A stretch of DNA of 8,931 nt from Clostridiales bacterium. GTDB taxonomy: Bacteria; Bacillota; Clostridia; Lachnospirales; WQUN01. The notes below the pieces were generated by a model. It did no database searches and had not been told where the DNA came from. It saw only the letters and a list, made by a program, of their open reading frames with translations. Positions 1-6,582 of the stretch are shown here, piece by piece. Positions within the stretch are counted from its first letter, which is position 1; every line of letters starts with the position of its first letter. Location: assembly GCA_031269415.1 (NCBI GenBank), contig JAISZF010000015.1:1-8931 (forward strand), in the 5' to 3' direction. The position numbers were made by a program, and so were the translations under genes.

Positions 1-158
1 TAATTATCATTTGCCCAAATAATGTTATGAGGCGTGTGAGGTGTCGATGTTGTTCGGTCAAGCAACAGAATTTCGAGTATGCGGGGCATCGCCATCCTAA
101 GGTCGTCTTCTATGACATCGGAAATTGGCTTAGCTTTTTTTTCAAATGTTTCTTGCAT
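1..158 (-). CDS. Probable DNA methyltransferase (restriction-modification subunit M), N-terminal fragment
   Basis: The reading frame starts at an ATG (158-156) and stays open for 52 codons to the window edge, so the 3' end is missing. An AAGG Shine-Dalgarno lies about 9 nt upstream. The visible protein has a charged, lysine-rich start, then a stretch reading MPRILEILLLDRTT, then NIIWAND just before the edge. From memory this layout (a 'PxILxxLLxDRTT' helix followed by 'NIIWATDDY') opens a family of large N6-adenine methyltransferases annotated as restriction endonuclease subunit M. The catalytic motifs (AdoMet-binding FxGxG and NPPY) would lie beyond the window, so activity cannot be judged. 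It follows the small HTH gene on the same strand after 76 nt and probably shares its promoter. The family call rests on about 25 residues of similarity by eye. Confidence 0.6.
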   Translation of the reverse strand, partial: MQETFEKKAKPISDVIEDDLRMAMPRILEILLLDRTTSTPHTPHNIIWANDN

Positions 159-191
159 TACGCGACACCTTCTTTCTTCTGGTGCTATAAG

Positions 192-226
192 TGATAATTA
201 GTTATCAGTCCGGCACAAGAATGCCG
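192..226 (-). other. Two small hairpins in the HTH-methylase gap
   Basis: The 76-nt gap between the HTH gene and the methylase contains two adjacent inverted repeats. TGATAA/TTATCA has 6-bp arms at 192-197 and 202-207 with a 4-nt loop. CGGCA/TGCCG has 5-bp arms at 211-215 and 222-226 with a 6-nt loop. Neither is followed by a U-tract, so they do not look like terminators. The AT-rich one could be a protein-binding palindrome or an RNA stem tuning methylase translation. Both are short enough to be chance. Confidence 0.3.
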
Positions 227-234
227 CGTTTGTG

Positions 235-420
235 TCATTCCTTAATCTTACCCTCTCTGACCCATTTGTCTATTTCGGATATTTTGAACTTATACTGTTT
301 CCCCGCGCGGTAGGAGGGGATAGTTTCCTTGCGTATCCAAGCGCGGAGTGTGTCTGTGCTTACGCTCAGATGTTTCGCTACGTCTTCGAGATTTACCCAC
401 TTCTCAAGTTCGTTAGCCAT
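235..420 (-). CDS. Excisionase-family helix-turn-helix protein (61 aa)
   Basis: This is a small MerR-like DNA-binding protein of the excisionase/HTH_17 type. Residues about 8-32 form the helix-turn-helix (VNLEDVAKHLSVSTDTLRAW then IRKETIP). The wing follows with AGKQYKF, and the protein ends in the helix ISEIDKWV. An in-frame ATG lies five codons upstream at 435, but a GGAGG sits between the two, 8 nt before the ATG at 420, so 420 is the better start. Proteins of this size either help integrases excise elements or regulate neighbouring genes. No integrase is visible, and the gene is followed on the same strand by a probable DNA methyltransferase, so a controller role for the restriction-modification module is inferred. 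A palindrome in its own promoter fits autoregulation. The protein family is secure; the role is not. Confidence 0.85.
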   Translation of the reverse strand: MANELEKWVNLEDVAKHLSVSTDTLRAWIRKETIPSYRAGKQYKFKISEIDKWVREGKIKE

Positions 421-450
421 TTCGGATTCCTCCATTTCGATGATTGATTA

Positions 451-479
451 ACTGTAGCACGATTGACTCGTGATTGCAA
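451..479 (-). promoter_or_regulatory. Promoter of the HTH-methylase module
   Basis: On the minus strand there is a TTGCAA -35 box (479-474), a 17-nt spacer and a TACAGT -10 box (456-451). The -10 box ends 30 nt upstream of the ATG at 420. Spacing is ideal and both boxes are four matches or better to the sigma-70/sigma-A consensus. Transcription would run through the HTH gene into the methylase. Confidence 0.6.
458..472. promoter_or_regulatory. Palindromic candidate operator inside the promoter spacer
   Basis: CACGA and TCGTG form a perfect 5-bp inverted repeat with a 5-nt centre, lying wholly between the -35 and -10 boxes of the module promoter. A dimeric repressor bound here would block RNA polymerase directly. 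The obvious candidate is the HTH protein encoded 40 nt downstream. Position and symmetry are seen; the binding partner is inferred. Confidence 0.4.
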
Positions 480-510
480 GTGTTAATTGTGATTTGCTAT
501 GAGTTAATGA

Positions 511-539
511 TATGTATAGTCTATCCCAGCAACTGACAA
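511..539 (-). promoter_or_regulatory. Possible second, upstream promoter
   Basis: TTGTCA (539-534) and TACATA (516-511), separated by 17 nt on the minus strand, form a second plausible sigma-A promoter upstream of the palindrome-bearing one. Two tandem promoters, only one carrying the palindrome, could give constitutive plus regulated expression. AT-rich sequence makes chance matches common. Confidence 0.25.
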
Positions 540-564
540 ATCACTTAGAGTGTTTAATCAAGTA

Positions 565-595
565 AGGAGGCTAGCCATTTTTTGGCTAGCCTCCT
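565..595 (-). terminator. 13-bp perfect hairpin, probable end of the ligA-ddl-murI operon
   Basis: Arms AGGAGGCTAGCCA and TGGCTAGCCTCCT (565-577 and 583-595) pair perfectly around a five-T loop. It begins about 58 nt after the murI stop codon and precedes the promoter of the next module. Neither strand has a strong U-tract after the stem (TTACTT on the minus strand), so it may be a weak or factor-assisted terminator, or a structural element. The fold is certain; the terminator function is moderately likely. Confidence 0.55.
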
Positions 596-653
596 ATTCG
601 ATGATCCTCGGCATACGCGTCCCGTCACAAGCTCACGTCATTTTGGACATTTT

Positions 654-1454
654 TCACAGACTTTCAATATCTATCTTAACCGCTTCATAATTCTGGCGCA
701 GCACCAGATTGCAAATTCGCGAAAATTTCCTGGTATTATCGCTCACATAAAACCGATGGCCTTTGCTTTTATGCTCGCGGTTCTCCATTTCATTATTCGC
801 CAGAAACGCCCTCAGCTTCCGCGCCGTGGACTCCGCGGCGTTAATGATCCGCACAGGCCCCACTATGTCGCGTATGCAGTCGATCAGCAGCGGATAGTGC
901 GTGCAGCCTAGAATAAGGCTGTCTATTTCCTTGTCCAGCAATTCCTGCAAATATATCTCCGCGGTCATTCGCGTGATGGTATTGTGAGTCCAGCCTTCTT
1001 CCGCCAGCGGCACGAACAGCGGGCACGCCTTGCTGTATATCTGTACGCCCGGAATCTTTTCCTTCAGCAGTTCGTCGTATCTTCCCGAACGGATGGTGGC
1101 CTCGGTGCCGATTACCCCTACCACCTTATTGCGGGTAACATGGGCGCAGTCCTCCACGCCGGGGCTTATGACCTCTATCATCGGTAAACTGAATTCCTTG
1201 GACAGCGCTTCAAAACTGTTGGAACTCGCCGTGCTGCACGCAATCACAATAGCCTTCACATCTTTTGAAAGAAGGAAATGCAGAATCTGTCTGCTGAATT
1301 TTGTCACGGTTTCCGCGGTCTTCGCGCCGTACGGAACACGCGCCGTGTCGCCGAAATAAATAAGTTCCTCATTCGGAAGCGATCTTATAATCTCACTGAC
1401 AACCGTCAGCCCTCCAACCCCTGAGTCGAAAACTCCTATCGGTCTCTGGTCCAT
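654..1454 (-). CDS. murI: Glutamate racemase MurI
   Basis: MurI converts L-glutamate to D-glutamate in the cytoplasm for the second residue of the peptidoglycan stem peptide. At 266 residues it has the usual family length. It opens with the GVFDSGVGGLTV signature (Asp10, Ser11), followed by YFGDTARVPYG. The two catalytic cysteines lie at Cys73 (ACSTAS) and Cys184 (GCTHYPLL). In most homologues the first motif is CNTA, so the substrate-contacting Asn is Ser here. The rest of the active site is present and the enzyme is expected to be functional. A GTG at 1463 is in frame, but it overlaps the AAGGGG ribosome binding site (1468-1463), which is 8 nt before the ATG at 1454, so 1454 is chosen. It is the last gene of the operon, 28 nt after ddl, which supplies the D-Ala-D-Ala end of the same peptide. 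Confidence 0.95.
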   Translation of the reverse strand: MDQRPIGVFDSGVGGLTVVSEIIRSLPNEELIYFGDTARVPYGAKTAETVTKFSRQILHFLLSKDVKAIVIACSTASSNSFEALSKEFSLPMIEVISPGVEDCAHVTRNKVVGVIGTEATIRSGRYDELLKEKIPGVQIYSKACPLFVPLAEEGWTHNTITRMTAEIYLQELLDKEIDSLILGCTHYPLLIDCIRDIVGPVRIINAAESTARKLRAFLANNEMENREHKSKGHRFYVSDNTRKFSRICNLVLRQNYEAVKIDIESL

Positions 1455-1482
1455 ATGTTTCACCCCTTAATCCACGCTCTCT

Positions 1483-2538
1483 CTATTGAAGCGCTATCTC
1501 TATCAGCCTGTCGATCAAATCGGGCAGAGACATACCGGATGCCCTCCAAAGCGTCGGATACATGCTGATCGACGTAAACCCCGGCATGGTGTTTATTTCA
1601 TTCAATATTACATTATTTGTCTCGTTTTCCATAAAGAAGTCCACACGGGCCAACCCGCGGCAGTCCGCCGCGCGAAAGAGATCAACCGCGCGTCGGCGGA
1701 TCTCCTGCGCCGCTTCCTCCGGGATATCCGCAGGAGCGACGGTTTTGGACTCGCTGTTATTGTATTTCGCGTCGTAATCATAGAATTCAGCGGCAGGCAG
1801 AATTTCGCCCACCACGGACGCCTGAACATTTTCCTGATAACCCAGCACCGCGCATTCCAGTTCGCGGCCCGCTACCGCGCGCTCGATAATAACCTTGCTG
1901 TCTATCTGTGCCGCCATTTCGATGGATTCCAGCAGTTCCTTTTTATTGGCGGCCTTGTTTATGCCTACAGAAGAACCGGCGTTGGCGGGCTTTACAAAAC
2001 AGGGGTATTTTATTTTATGCTGAACCCGCTTTACCGCAGCGTCGACGCTATCCTGGTCCCAAGTGTGGATTAGAGTATATTCGGCCTGCCTTAGCCCTAT
2101 GTCACGAGCCACAATCTTAGCGAATGATTTATCCATGCATAGGGCGGAGGACAATACGCCACACCCCACATATGGCAGGCCGGACAGCTCGAACAGGCCC
2201 TGTACGGTGCCGTCCTCGCCGTTTGCCCCATGAAGTACCGGAAACACGACATCCACGGGGATATACTTAACCTTATCGCCCACTATCCGCAGCAGCCCGC
2301 GATTCACTCTGTCTGGGCTGAGGACGGCGGACGTGCCGAATTTTTCCCACGGCACATTCCGCAGATTGTCGATTGAACCGTCATAGAGCAGCCATTTACC
2401 CTCTCTTGTTATATACACGGGGTAAACGTTGTATTTTTCCTCGGGTATGTTAGCGATAATCGTGTAGGCGGACACTTTGGAAACCTCATGTTCCGGGGAA
2501 CACCCGCCAAACAGGACCAATACGTTTTTCTTGTTCAT
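1483..2538 (-). CDS. ddl: D-alanine--D-alanine ligase
   Basis: This ATP-grasp enzyme joins two D-alanines for the terminus of the peptidoglycan stem peptide. At 351 residues it has the usual length. The N-terminal domain has GGCSPEHEVS (11-20) and HGANGEDGTVQG (103-114). The ATP-grasp domain has CMDKSFAK (134-141), FVKPANAGSSVGI (181-193), RVDFF with Asp300, and the metal-binding Glu314/Asn316 in LNEINTMPGFT. The omega-loop sequence EFYDYDAKY carries Tyr259. D-Ala-D-lactate ligases of vancomycin-resistant lactic bacteria have Phe there and VanA-type enzymes lack this loop, so this is predicted to make D-Ala-D-Ala. The start has a GGTGG site 6 nt upstream. It sits 18 nt after ligA and 28 nt before murI on one transcript. 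Confidence 0.95.
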   Translation of the reverse strand: MNKKNVLVLFGGCSPEHEVSKVSAYTIIANIPEEKYNVYPVYITREGKWLLYDGSIDNLRNVPWEKFGTSAVLSPDRVNRGLLRIVGDKVKYIPVDVVFPVLHGANGEDGTVQGLFELSGLPYVGCGVLSSALCMDKSFAKIVARDIGLRQAEYTLIHTWDQDSVDAAVKRVQHKIKYPCFVKPANAGSSVGINKAANKKELLESIEMAAQIDSKVIIERAVAGRELECAVLGYQENVQASVVGEILPAAEFYDYDAKYNNSESKTVAPADIPEEAAQEIRRRAVDLFRAADCRGLARVDFFMENETNNVILNEINTMPGFTSISMYPTLWRASGMSLPDLIDRLIEIALQ

Positions 2539-2556
2539 AGATAACCACCATTCTTA

Positions 2557-4521
2557 TTATTGGGGCAGGCTGCCGAGCAAGTCGTCCTCGGTCATTATCC
2601 TGACGCCTAATTCCAAAGCTTTTTTATTTTTAGCGGATTCGGAGAGTTTGTCGTTATTAATCAGGCAGTAAGTCTTGGATGATACGCTTCCGGATACCTT
2701 CCCGCCCATGGATTCAATGAACGCCCCCAATTCCTTGCGGTTTTTGAACCGGGCGAGATCCCCGGTGATCACAAATGTAAGGCCCGCCCATGGCTTGGGT
2801 ACGCCAACCGGTTCCGGCGTCCGCGTGAAAGTGAGAAGCTCCGCTGTTTTGCGTAATAACTCGACGTTTCCGGGATTATCAAAATAGGCGCGCACAGAAC
2901 GTGAAATAACCTCGCCGAAGCCCTCGATGCCGTTAAGCTCTTCTTCCGGCGCGGATATGATCTTTTCTATATCATTATCATAATATCCGCAAAGCAGTTT
3001 TGCGTTACTCAGCCCCACGTGATTTACGCCCAGCGCGTAAATGAAATTAGGCGCGGCTACGGATTTCGAGCGTTCTATCGCGGCAATCAGGTTATCATAC
3101 GACTTAACCCCGAAACCCTCAAGATTAATGATCCGCTCCCGATAAGAGGATAAATTGTATATGTCGGAGTAATTCTCAATAAATCCGCTGTCCACGAATT
3201 TCTCCAGAGTCTGTTCGGATAAGCCCTCGATATTCATCGCGTCACGCGAACAAAAATGCGACAGCCCGCGTATAACCTGCGCCTTGCACAGCGGATTCGG
3301 GCAAAAAAGTGCTTTGCCCTCCCTGACGCCCACGATCTCCGTTGGGCTGTCGCATACAGGGCAGAACTCCGGAATTGCGGCAGTACCGGAGCGGGTAAGG
3401 TTGTCAGCGATCTGAGGGATAATCATATTGGCTTTATAGACTTGAATGGTATCGCCTATGCCCAATTCTAAGTCCCGCAGTATGCTGACATTGTGTATGC
3501 TGGCCTGCCGCACGGTCGTGCCCTCTATCTCCACAGGCTCGAACACCGCCACGGGGTTTATAAGCCCGGTGCGCGAGGTACTCCATTGTATGTCGATCAG
3601 AGTGGTTTCACTCATTTCATCGGCCCATTTGAAAGCCATGGAATCTTTAGGAAATTTGGAGGTTGCGCCGAGCGACCCGCTGTACTCGACGCTGTCAAAC
3701 GTCAGTACCAAACCGTCGGACGCGAACTCATTCAGCGGAATACGCGCCTCAAAATCCAATACGGCGGCCTCGACGGTTTCCGCGGTAACCAGTTGATGTT
3801 CCACCGTTTCAAAGCCCAGAGAAGCCAGCCACTCAAGCTGCTTTGCCTTGGAGCCGATATCGGCGCCGTCCGCTTTTATCAGCGCGAACGCGAATATATA
3901 AACGCCGCGATCCGCGGTAATCTCGTTATTCAACTGCCGTACGGTGCCGCCGCACAGGTTGCGCGGGTTCTTATACTGTTTATCGGGCGGCAGGGAATCG
4001 TTTATGCGGTTGAAATCCTTAAAGCTGATGACAGCCTCCCCGCGAAGCGTCAGTTCGCCTTGAAAGCTGATTTTCAAAGGAATGTTCTTGAATACTCGTA
4101 CATTCGCGGTAACATCCTCGCCGATTTCCCCATTCCCGCGCGTTACGGCGCGTGTCAGCGCGCCGCCCGCGTATTGCGGCACAATGGTCAGGCCGTCCAG
4201 TTTCCAGGAGAGCAGGCCGGGTTGATCGCCCAGGAAGCTTTTTAATTTTTCGATTGATTTAGTTTTATCCAACGAAAGCATCGGCGTTTCGTGGCGTACT
4301 TTTTCCAGCGAGCTAAGAACGGTGTAACCGGCCCTTTGAGTCGGGCTGTCGGCCAGAATTATGCCTTCCGCGTGTTCCAACGCTTCCAGCTCGTCATACA
4401 GGCGGTCGTACTCCAAGTCGGACATTATTTGAGTGTCTTTACTATAATAGACCCGAGACGCTTCGTTCAACATCGGGATTAATTCCCTCATGCGCGTCAG
4501 GGCGTTCGCGGGTTCGGGCAT
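2557..4521 (-). CDS. ligA: NAD-dependent DNA ligase LigA, divergent type
   Basis: LigA seals 3'-OH/5'-phosphate nicks during replication and repair, with NAD+ as adenylate donor. At 654 residues all domains are present: the Ia NMN-binding region (about 25-50, including YY and SDLEYD), the adenylation domain with nucleophile Lys107 in WKLDG, RGEAV (160-164), GATSKFPKDSMAFKW (285-299), an OB-fold with RTGLINPVA (317-325), a four-cysteine zinc finger (Cys387, 390, 407, 412), helix-hairpin-helix repeats (about 430-545) and a BRCT domain (about 578-654). Most LigA proteins have Glu two residues before the lysine (EPK or ELK); here it is SWK, and SLDN is SLDK. I recall a similar divergent LigA lineage in Clostridia, sometimes a second copy beside a standard one. 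AAGGAG lies 6 nt before the ATG. It leads the operon with ddl and murI. Confidence 0.93.
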   Translation of the reverse strand: MPEPANALTRMRELIPMLNEASRVYYSKDTQIMSDLEYDRLYDELEALEHAEGIILADSPTQRAGYTVLSSLEKVRHETPMLSLDKTKSIEKLKSFLGDQPGLLSWKLDGLTIVPQYAGGALTRAVTRGNGEIGEDVTANVRVFKNIPLKISFQGELTLRGEAVISFKDFNRINDSLPPDKQYKNPRNLCGGTVRQLNNEITADRGVYIFAFALIKADGADIGSKAKQLEWLASLGFETVEHQLVTAETVEAAVLDFEARIPLNEFASDGLVLTFDSVEYSGSLGATSKFPKDSMAFKWADEMSETTLIDIQWSTSRTGLINPVAVFEPVEIEGTTVRQASIHNVSILRDLELGIGDTIQVYKANMIIPQIADNLTRSGTAAIPEFCPVCDSPTEIVGVREGKALFCPNPLCKAQVIRGLSHFCSRDAMNIEGLSEQTLEKFVDSGFIENYSDIYNLSSYRERIINLEGFGVKSYDNLIAAIERSKSVAAPNFIYALGVNHVGLSNAKLLCGYYDNDIEKIISAPEEELNGIEGFGEVISRSVRAYFDNPGNVELLRKTAELLTFTRTPEPVGVPKPWAGLTFVITGDLARFKNRKELGAFIESMGGKVSGSVSSKTYCLINNDKLSESAKNKKALELGVRIMTEDDLLGSLPQ

Positions 4522-4554
4522 AGAATTCTCCTTATCAGCAAGTATATGGCAATT

Positions 4555-4563
4555 AGTATAGCA
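4555..4563 (-). promoter_or_regulatory. Extended -10 promoter of ligA-ddl-murI
   Basis: TGCTATACT on the minus strand (4563-4555) is a TGn extended -10 followed by a near-consensus TATACT, 33 nt before the ligA ATG. No good -35 box stands 17 nt upstream, as is usual for extended -10 promoters. The implied leader is short, about 27 nt. Confidence 0.6.
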
Positions 4564-4653
4564 TAAAAAATGTTAAACGGAGTATATTTTTTAGAACCTG
4601 TTTAGCATCTTGATAAGAGCTGATTTTTTTCCGATATGCGGAAATAATACAAT

Positions 4654-4687
4654 AAAAGCCCCGCGTGGTTAATTACGCGGGGCTTTT
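4654..4687 (-). terminator. Strong intrinsic terminator after the AAA-ATPase gene
   Basis: Arms AAAAGCCCCGCGT (4654-4666) and ACGCGGGGCTTTT (4675-4687) form a GC-rich 13-bp stem with an 8-nt loop. The A-start/T-end symmetry makes it usable on both strands. It begins 25 nt after the stop codon of the ATPase gene and isolates that gene from the ligA promoter about 90 nt further on. Confidence 0.85.
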
Positions 4688-4712
4688 CTATGTTCTCACA
4701 GTATGCGGAAGG

Positions 4713-6347
4713 TTATTGTTCGCAAATCGCCTTACAGAGTTTTCCTGAAAAAGCGATTCCAATTTTTATCAGCGGTTTGTTTTTGTCTAAATCCGCCCCG
4801 TATCTCTTTTCATCGATCTGCGCCAGAGCCTGTTGCGCTGTGGCGACCAATTCTTTTGCGTCGGCGCGGGATTTGAACTCGAATATAAAGTTCTTTCTAT
4901 CCTTTTCTACAAGAATATCGTAGCGCCCATCCCCGCTCTCACGATTTGACATCGGTTTTTTGTAGGTTGCGTTCTTGTAAGCGGACAGTATTCCTAACGT
5001 GAATATATGATATATTCGTTCTTCCACTCTTTCACCGCGCTCATTACTATAAACAGCCAGATCGTGATAAGACAGGCTGTCGCTGAGAAAAGACTCGATA
5101 TTCTCAGCGAATCGCTCCATATCATCCGTATGGTCAAAAAGGGTTTTGAGACTTCGCGCGCCGTTGTATAACTGGTCAAAAATAAATTCCTTCCATACAA
5201 TGGACAATTCTCTGTTAGGGATAGAGATCCGCATCAGATTTTTGTCCAAAATCTCCTCATCCAAAGACAAATATCCCGCTTGTACCAGTAAGGAAAAAAA
5301 GCCGCTGTCTTTTACGTTCGTATAGAGATTTTGGACGGAGATTCGCTCCGCTACCTCGACCTCAACGCTATCTCCATTCAGAAGCCTCTCCAAAAGGGCT
5401 TTTCGCTCATCGGTCAACAGATTAAGGATTATATCCAGCATGCCGCTTTTACCCCAGAAGCAGTCGAACTTTCCGCTGTCCAGCATAGCCATTGTGGAAT
5501 AAATATTGTATATTGCGCTGCCTCCAATTTTAATCCCATTGTACCAATCTTTTGTCCGCTGCCGATCAAAATGAGTCAGTTTGCGCAATTCATCTATTTC
5601 CCAATCAGTCAAGCCGTAATCATAGGTAAAGACTCGATCGGAAAAAACGTCATAAGTTTTAAGATTGTTCAATCCGCTCAGCATACTTTCATGTGAGATG
5701 CGTAAGACACCTGTAAGCAAAGCTTTAGCCAGATATGGATTGCCCTTAAGACCGGCGGAGAGCAGTAAGGTTTCGTATCTCTGTATTTCCTCATACTGGT
5801 CGGTATGATAGCTGTCCATGAGCAGCTTATCATACTCATCAATGAATATATAAGATCGCTTTCCCGTTTGTTTGTATATAAGTTTGGTCAGATACAATAA
5901 TCCGTTATGATCTTCACCATTCCGATCTAAATACTGATTAAACCGCCTAGTTTCTATTGGCGACAGTCGCTGTATATCAATATATTGATCCAGATATTCC
6001 GCGATTTGAACAAAAATTTCATTTTGGTATGATTTGTGGCTCAAATTCTTAAAATCAAAGTATAATACTGGCGCTGAATGCGCCTGATTCCATACAGGGC
6101 TGCTTTCAATGTACAGGCCTTTGAATAAATGCCTGTAGTCTACGGAATCCGTTAAGAAAAGACGCAGCATATCCATGTTGAGGCTTTTACCCAGCCTGCG
6201 GTGTCTGGCGATTAACTGAACTTGGGAGATTTCGCCGAGAAAGTGCTCGATTAAGCGGGTTTTATCCACATAAAGAGACTGGTCGGATATAATCCTCTCA
6301 AAAGAAGATGTACTTAAATCGATTTTTTCGACATTACCTTTGATCAT
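4713..6347 (-). CDS. AAA-ATPase-like protein with C-terminal PDDEXK_9 nuclease-like domain
   Basis: This 544-residue cytoplasmic protein matches the AAA-ATPase_like plus PDDEXK_9 architecture (Pfam PF09820/PF08011, formerly DUF1703), common in many copies in anaerobic Firmicutes, Bacteroidetes and spirochaetes. The N-terminus has the family opening with YVDKT (26-30). The P-loop is HRRLGKSLN (49-57), in the atypical family form RRxGK(S/T) rather than GxxxxGK. Walker B is YIFIDEYD (166-173). The C-terminal nuclease-like core has GRYDILV with Asp477 and IFEFKS with Glu490 and Lys492, followed by QALAQIDEKRYG. Catalytic residues of both domains are present, so it looks intact. Function in cells is unestablished; defence or mobile-element links have been suggested for such proteins but nothing here proves one. 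GGAGG lies 7 nt before the ATG. It has its own promoter and terminator and is the only sizeable gene of its transcript. Confidence 0.88.
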   Translation of the reverse strand: MIKGNVEKIDLSTSSFERIISDQSLYVDKTRLIEHFLGEISQVQLIARHRRLGKSLNMDMLRLFLTDSVDYRHLFKGLYIESSPVWNQAHSAPVLYFDFKNLSHKSYQNEIFVQIAEYLDQYIDIQRLSPIETRRFNQYLDRNGEDHNGLLYLTKLIYKQTGKRSYIFIDEYDKLLMDSYHTDQYEEIQRYETLLLSAGLKGNPYLAKALLTGVLRISHESMLSGLNNLKTYDVFSDRVFTYDYGLTDWEIDELRKLTHFDRQRTKDWYNGIKIGGSAIYNIYSTMAMLDSGKFDCFWGKSGMLDIILNLLTDERKALLERLLNGDSVEVEVAERISVQNLYTNVKDSGFFSLLVQAGYLSLDEEILDKNLMRISIPNRELSIVWKEFIFDQLYNGARSLKTLFDHTDDMERFAENIESFLSDSLSYHDLAVYSNERGERVEERIYHIFTLGILSAYKNATYKKPMSNRESGDGRYDILVEKDRKNFIFEFKSRADAKELVATAQQALAQIDEKRYGADLDKNKPLIKIGIAFSGKLCKAICEQ

Positions 6348-6360
6348 GCCGGATCCTCCG

Positions 6361-6534
6361 TTATCGGCCGCCGCATAAAGCCCGGACTATACACTCGCTC
6401 AAACTCGCGAGTATTATTTCATAATCCCTCGCGATTGGCTTGAAAGTCGCTGTCATGGCGATGTTCCATAGATTCGAAACCTCCGGCTTTTCGTCTGGGT
6501 ATGGGGTTTGCAAATTAGCCCCATAAATCGACAT
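6361..6534 (-). CDS. Possible 57-codon leader ORF upstream of the ATPase gene
   Basis: An ATG-started frame of 57 codons ends in TAA 13 nt before the ATPase ATG, so the ATPase ribosome binding site lies immediately after it. It falls entirely within the leader implied by the promoter at 6611-6583. The product (beginning MSIYGANLQTPYPDEK) is not one I recognise and has no clear membrane segment or motif. It lacks a convincing ribosome binding site, and the frame is open upstream of the ATG as well, so it could be a remnant of something else or chance. It is listed because of its position, not its sequence. Confidence 0.2.
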   Translation of the reverse strand: MSIYGANLQTPYPDEKPEVSNLWNIAMTATFKPIARDYEIILASLSECIVRALCGGR

Positions 6535-6566
6535 TGGAAACGCTAATACTACTTGACCCCATTTAT
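6517..6566. repeat. Pair of similar CCCCAT-containing motifs in the intergenic region
   Basis: AGCCCCATAAAT (6517-6528) and GACCCCATTTAT (6555-6566) are imperfect direct repeats 38 nt apart. An inverted ATGGGG at 6501-6506 pairs with the first one around a 12-nt loop. They lie in the 306-nt stretch (6348-6653) between the ATPase gene and the tetR remnant, which otherwise holds the ATPase promoter, the possible leader ORF and a 10-bp palindrome ACTCGCGAGT (6403-6412). Repeated short motifs of this kind occur at ends of some IS elements, but no transposase remnant is visible. Confidence 0.25.
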
Positions 6567-6582
6567 ACGTGAACCGCCATTA

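Noticed and set aside
235..420. Prophage or integrative-element excisionase (Xis) with an attachment site
   Set aside because: No integrase, no tRNA gene and no direct-repeat att core were found; the neighbour is a methyltransferase, so a regulatory role is preferred.
1486..2073. A 195-codon open frame on the plus strand opposite ddl
   Set aside because: It is antisense to a complete ddl with all ATP-grasp motifs; composition and lack of a start signal mark it as a shadow.
1483..2538. Vancomycin-resistance type D-Ala-D-Lac ligase
   Set aside because: The omega-loop has the D-Ala-D-Ala type tyrosine (EFYDYDAKY), and there are no vanH or vanX neighbours.
3493..4245. A 250-codon open frame on the plus strand opposite ligA
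   Set aside because: It lies fully antisense to a complete, motif-verified ligA; the translation has no recognisable domain and no ribosome binding site, so it is a shadow of codon bias.
4628..4644. Small inverted repeat TTTCCG/CGGAAA between the terminator and the ligA promoter
   Set aside because: A 6-bp AT-ended stem with no U-tract on the useful side; too short to separate from chance, and the strong terminator beside it already explains transcript ending.
6501..6566. End of a degenerate insertion sequence
   Set aside because: Only short repeated CCCCAT motifs are visible; there is no transposase fragment, no target duplication and no second end, so it is listed only as a repeat.
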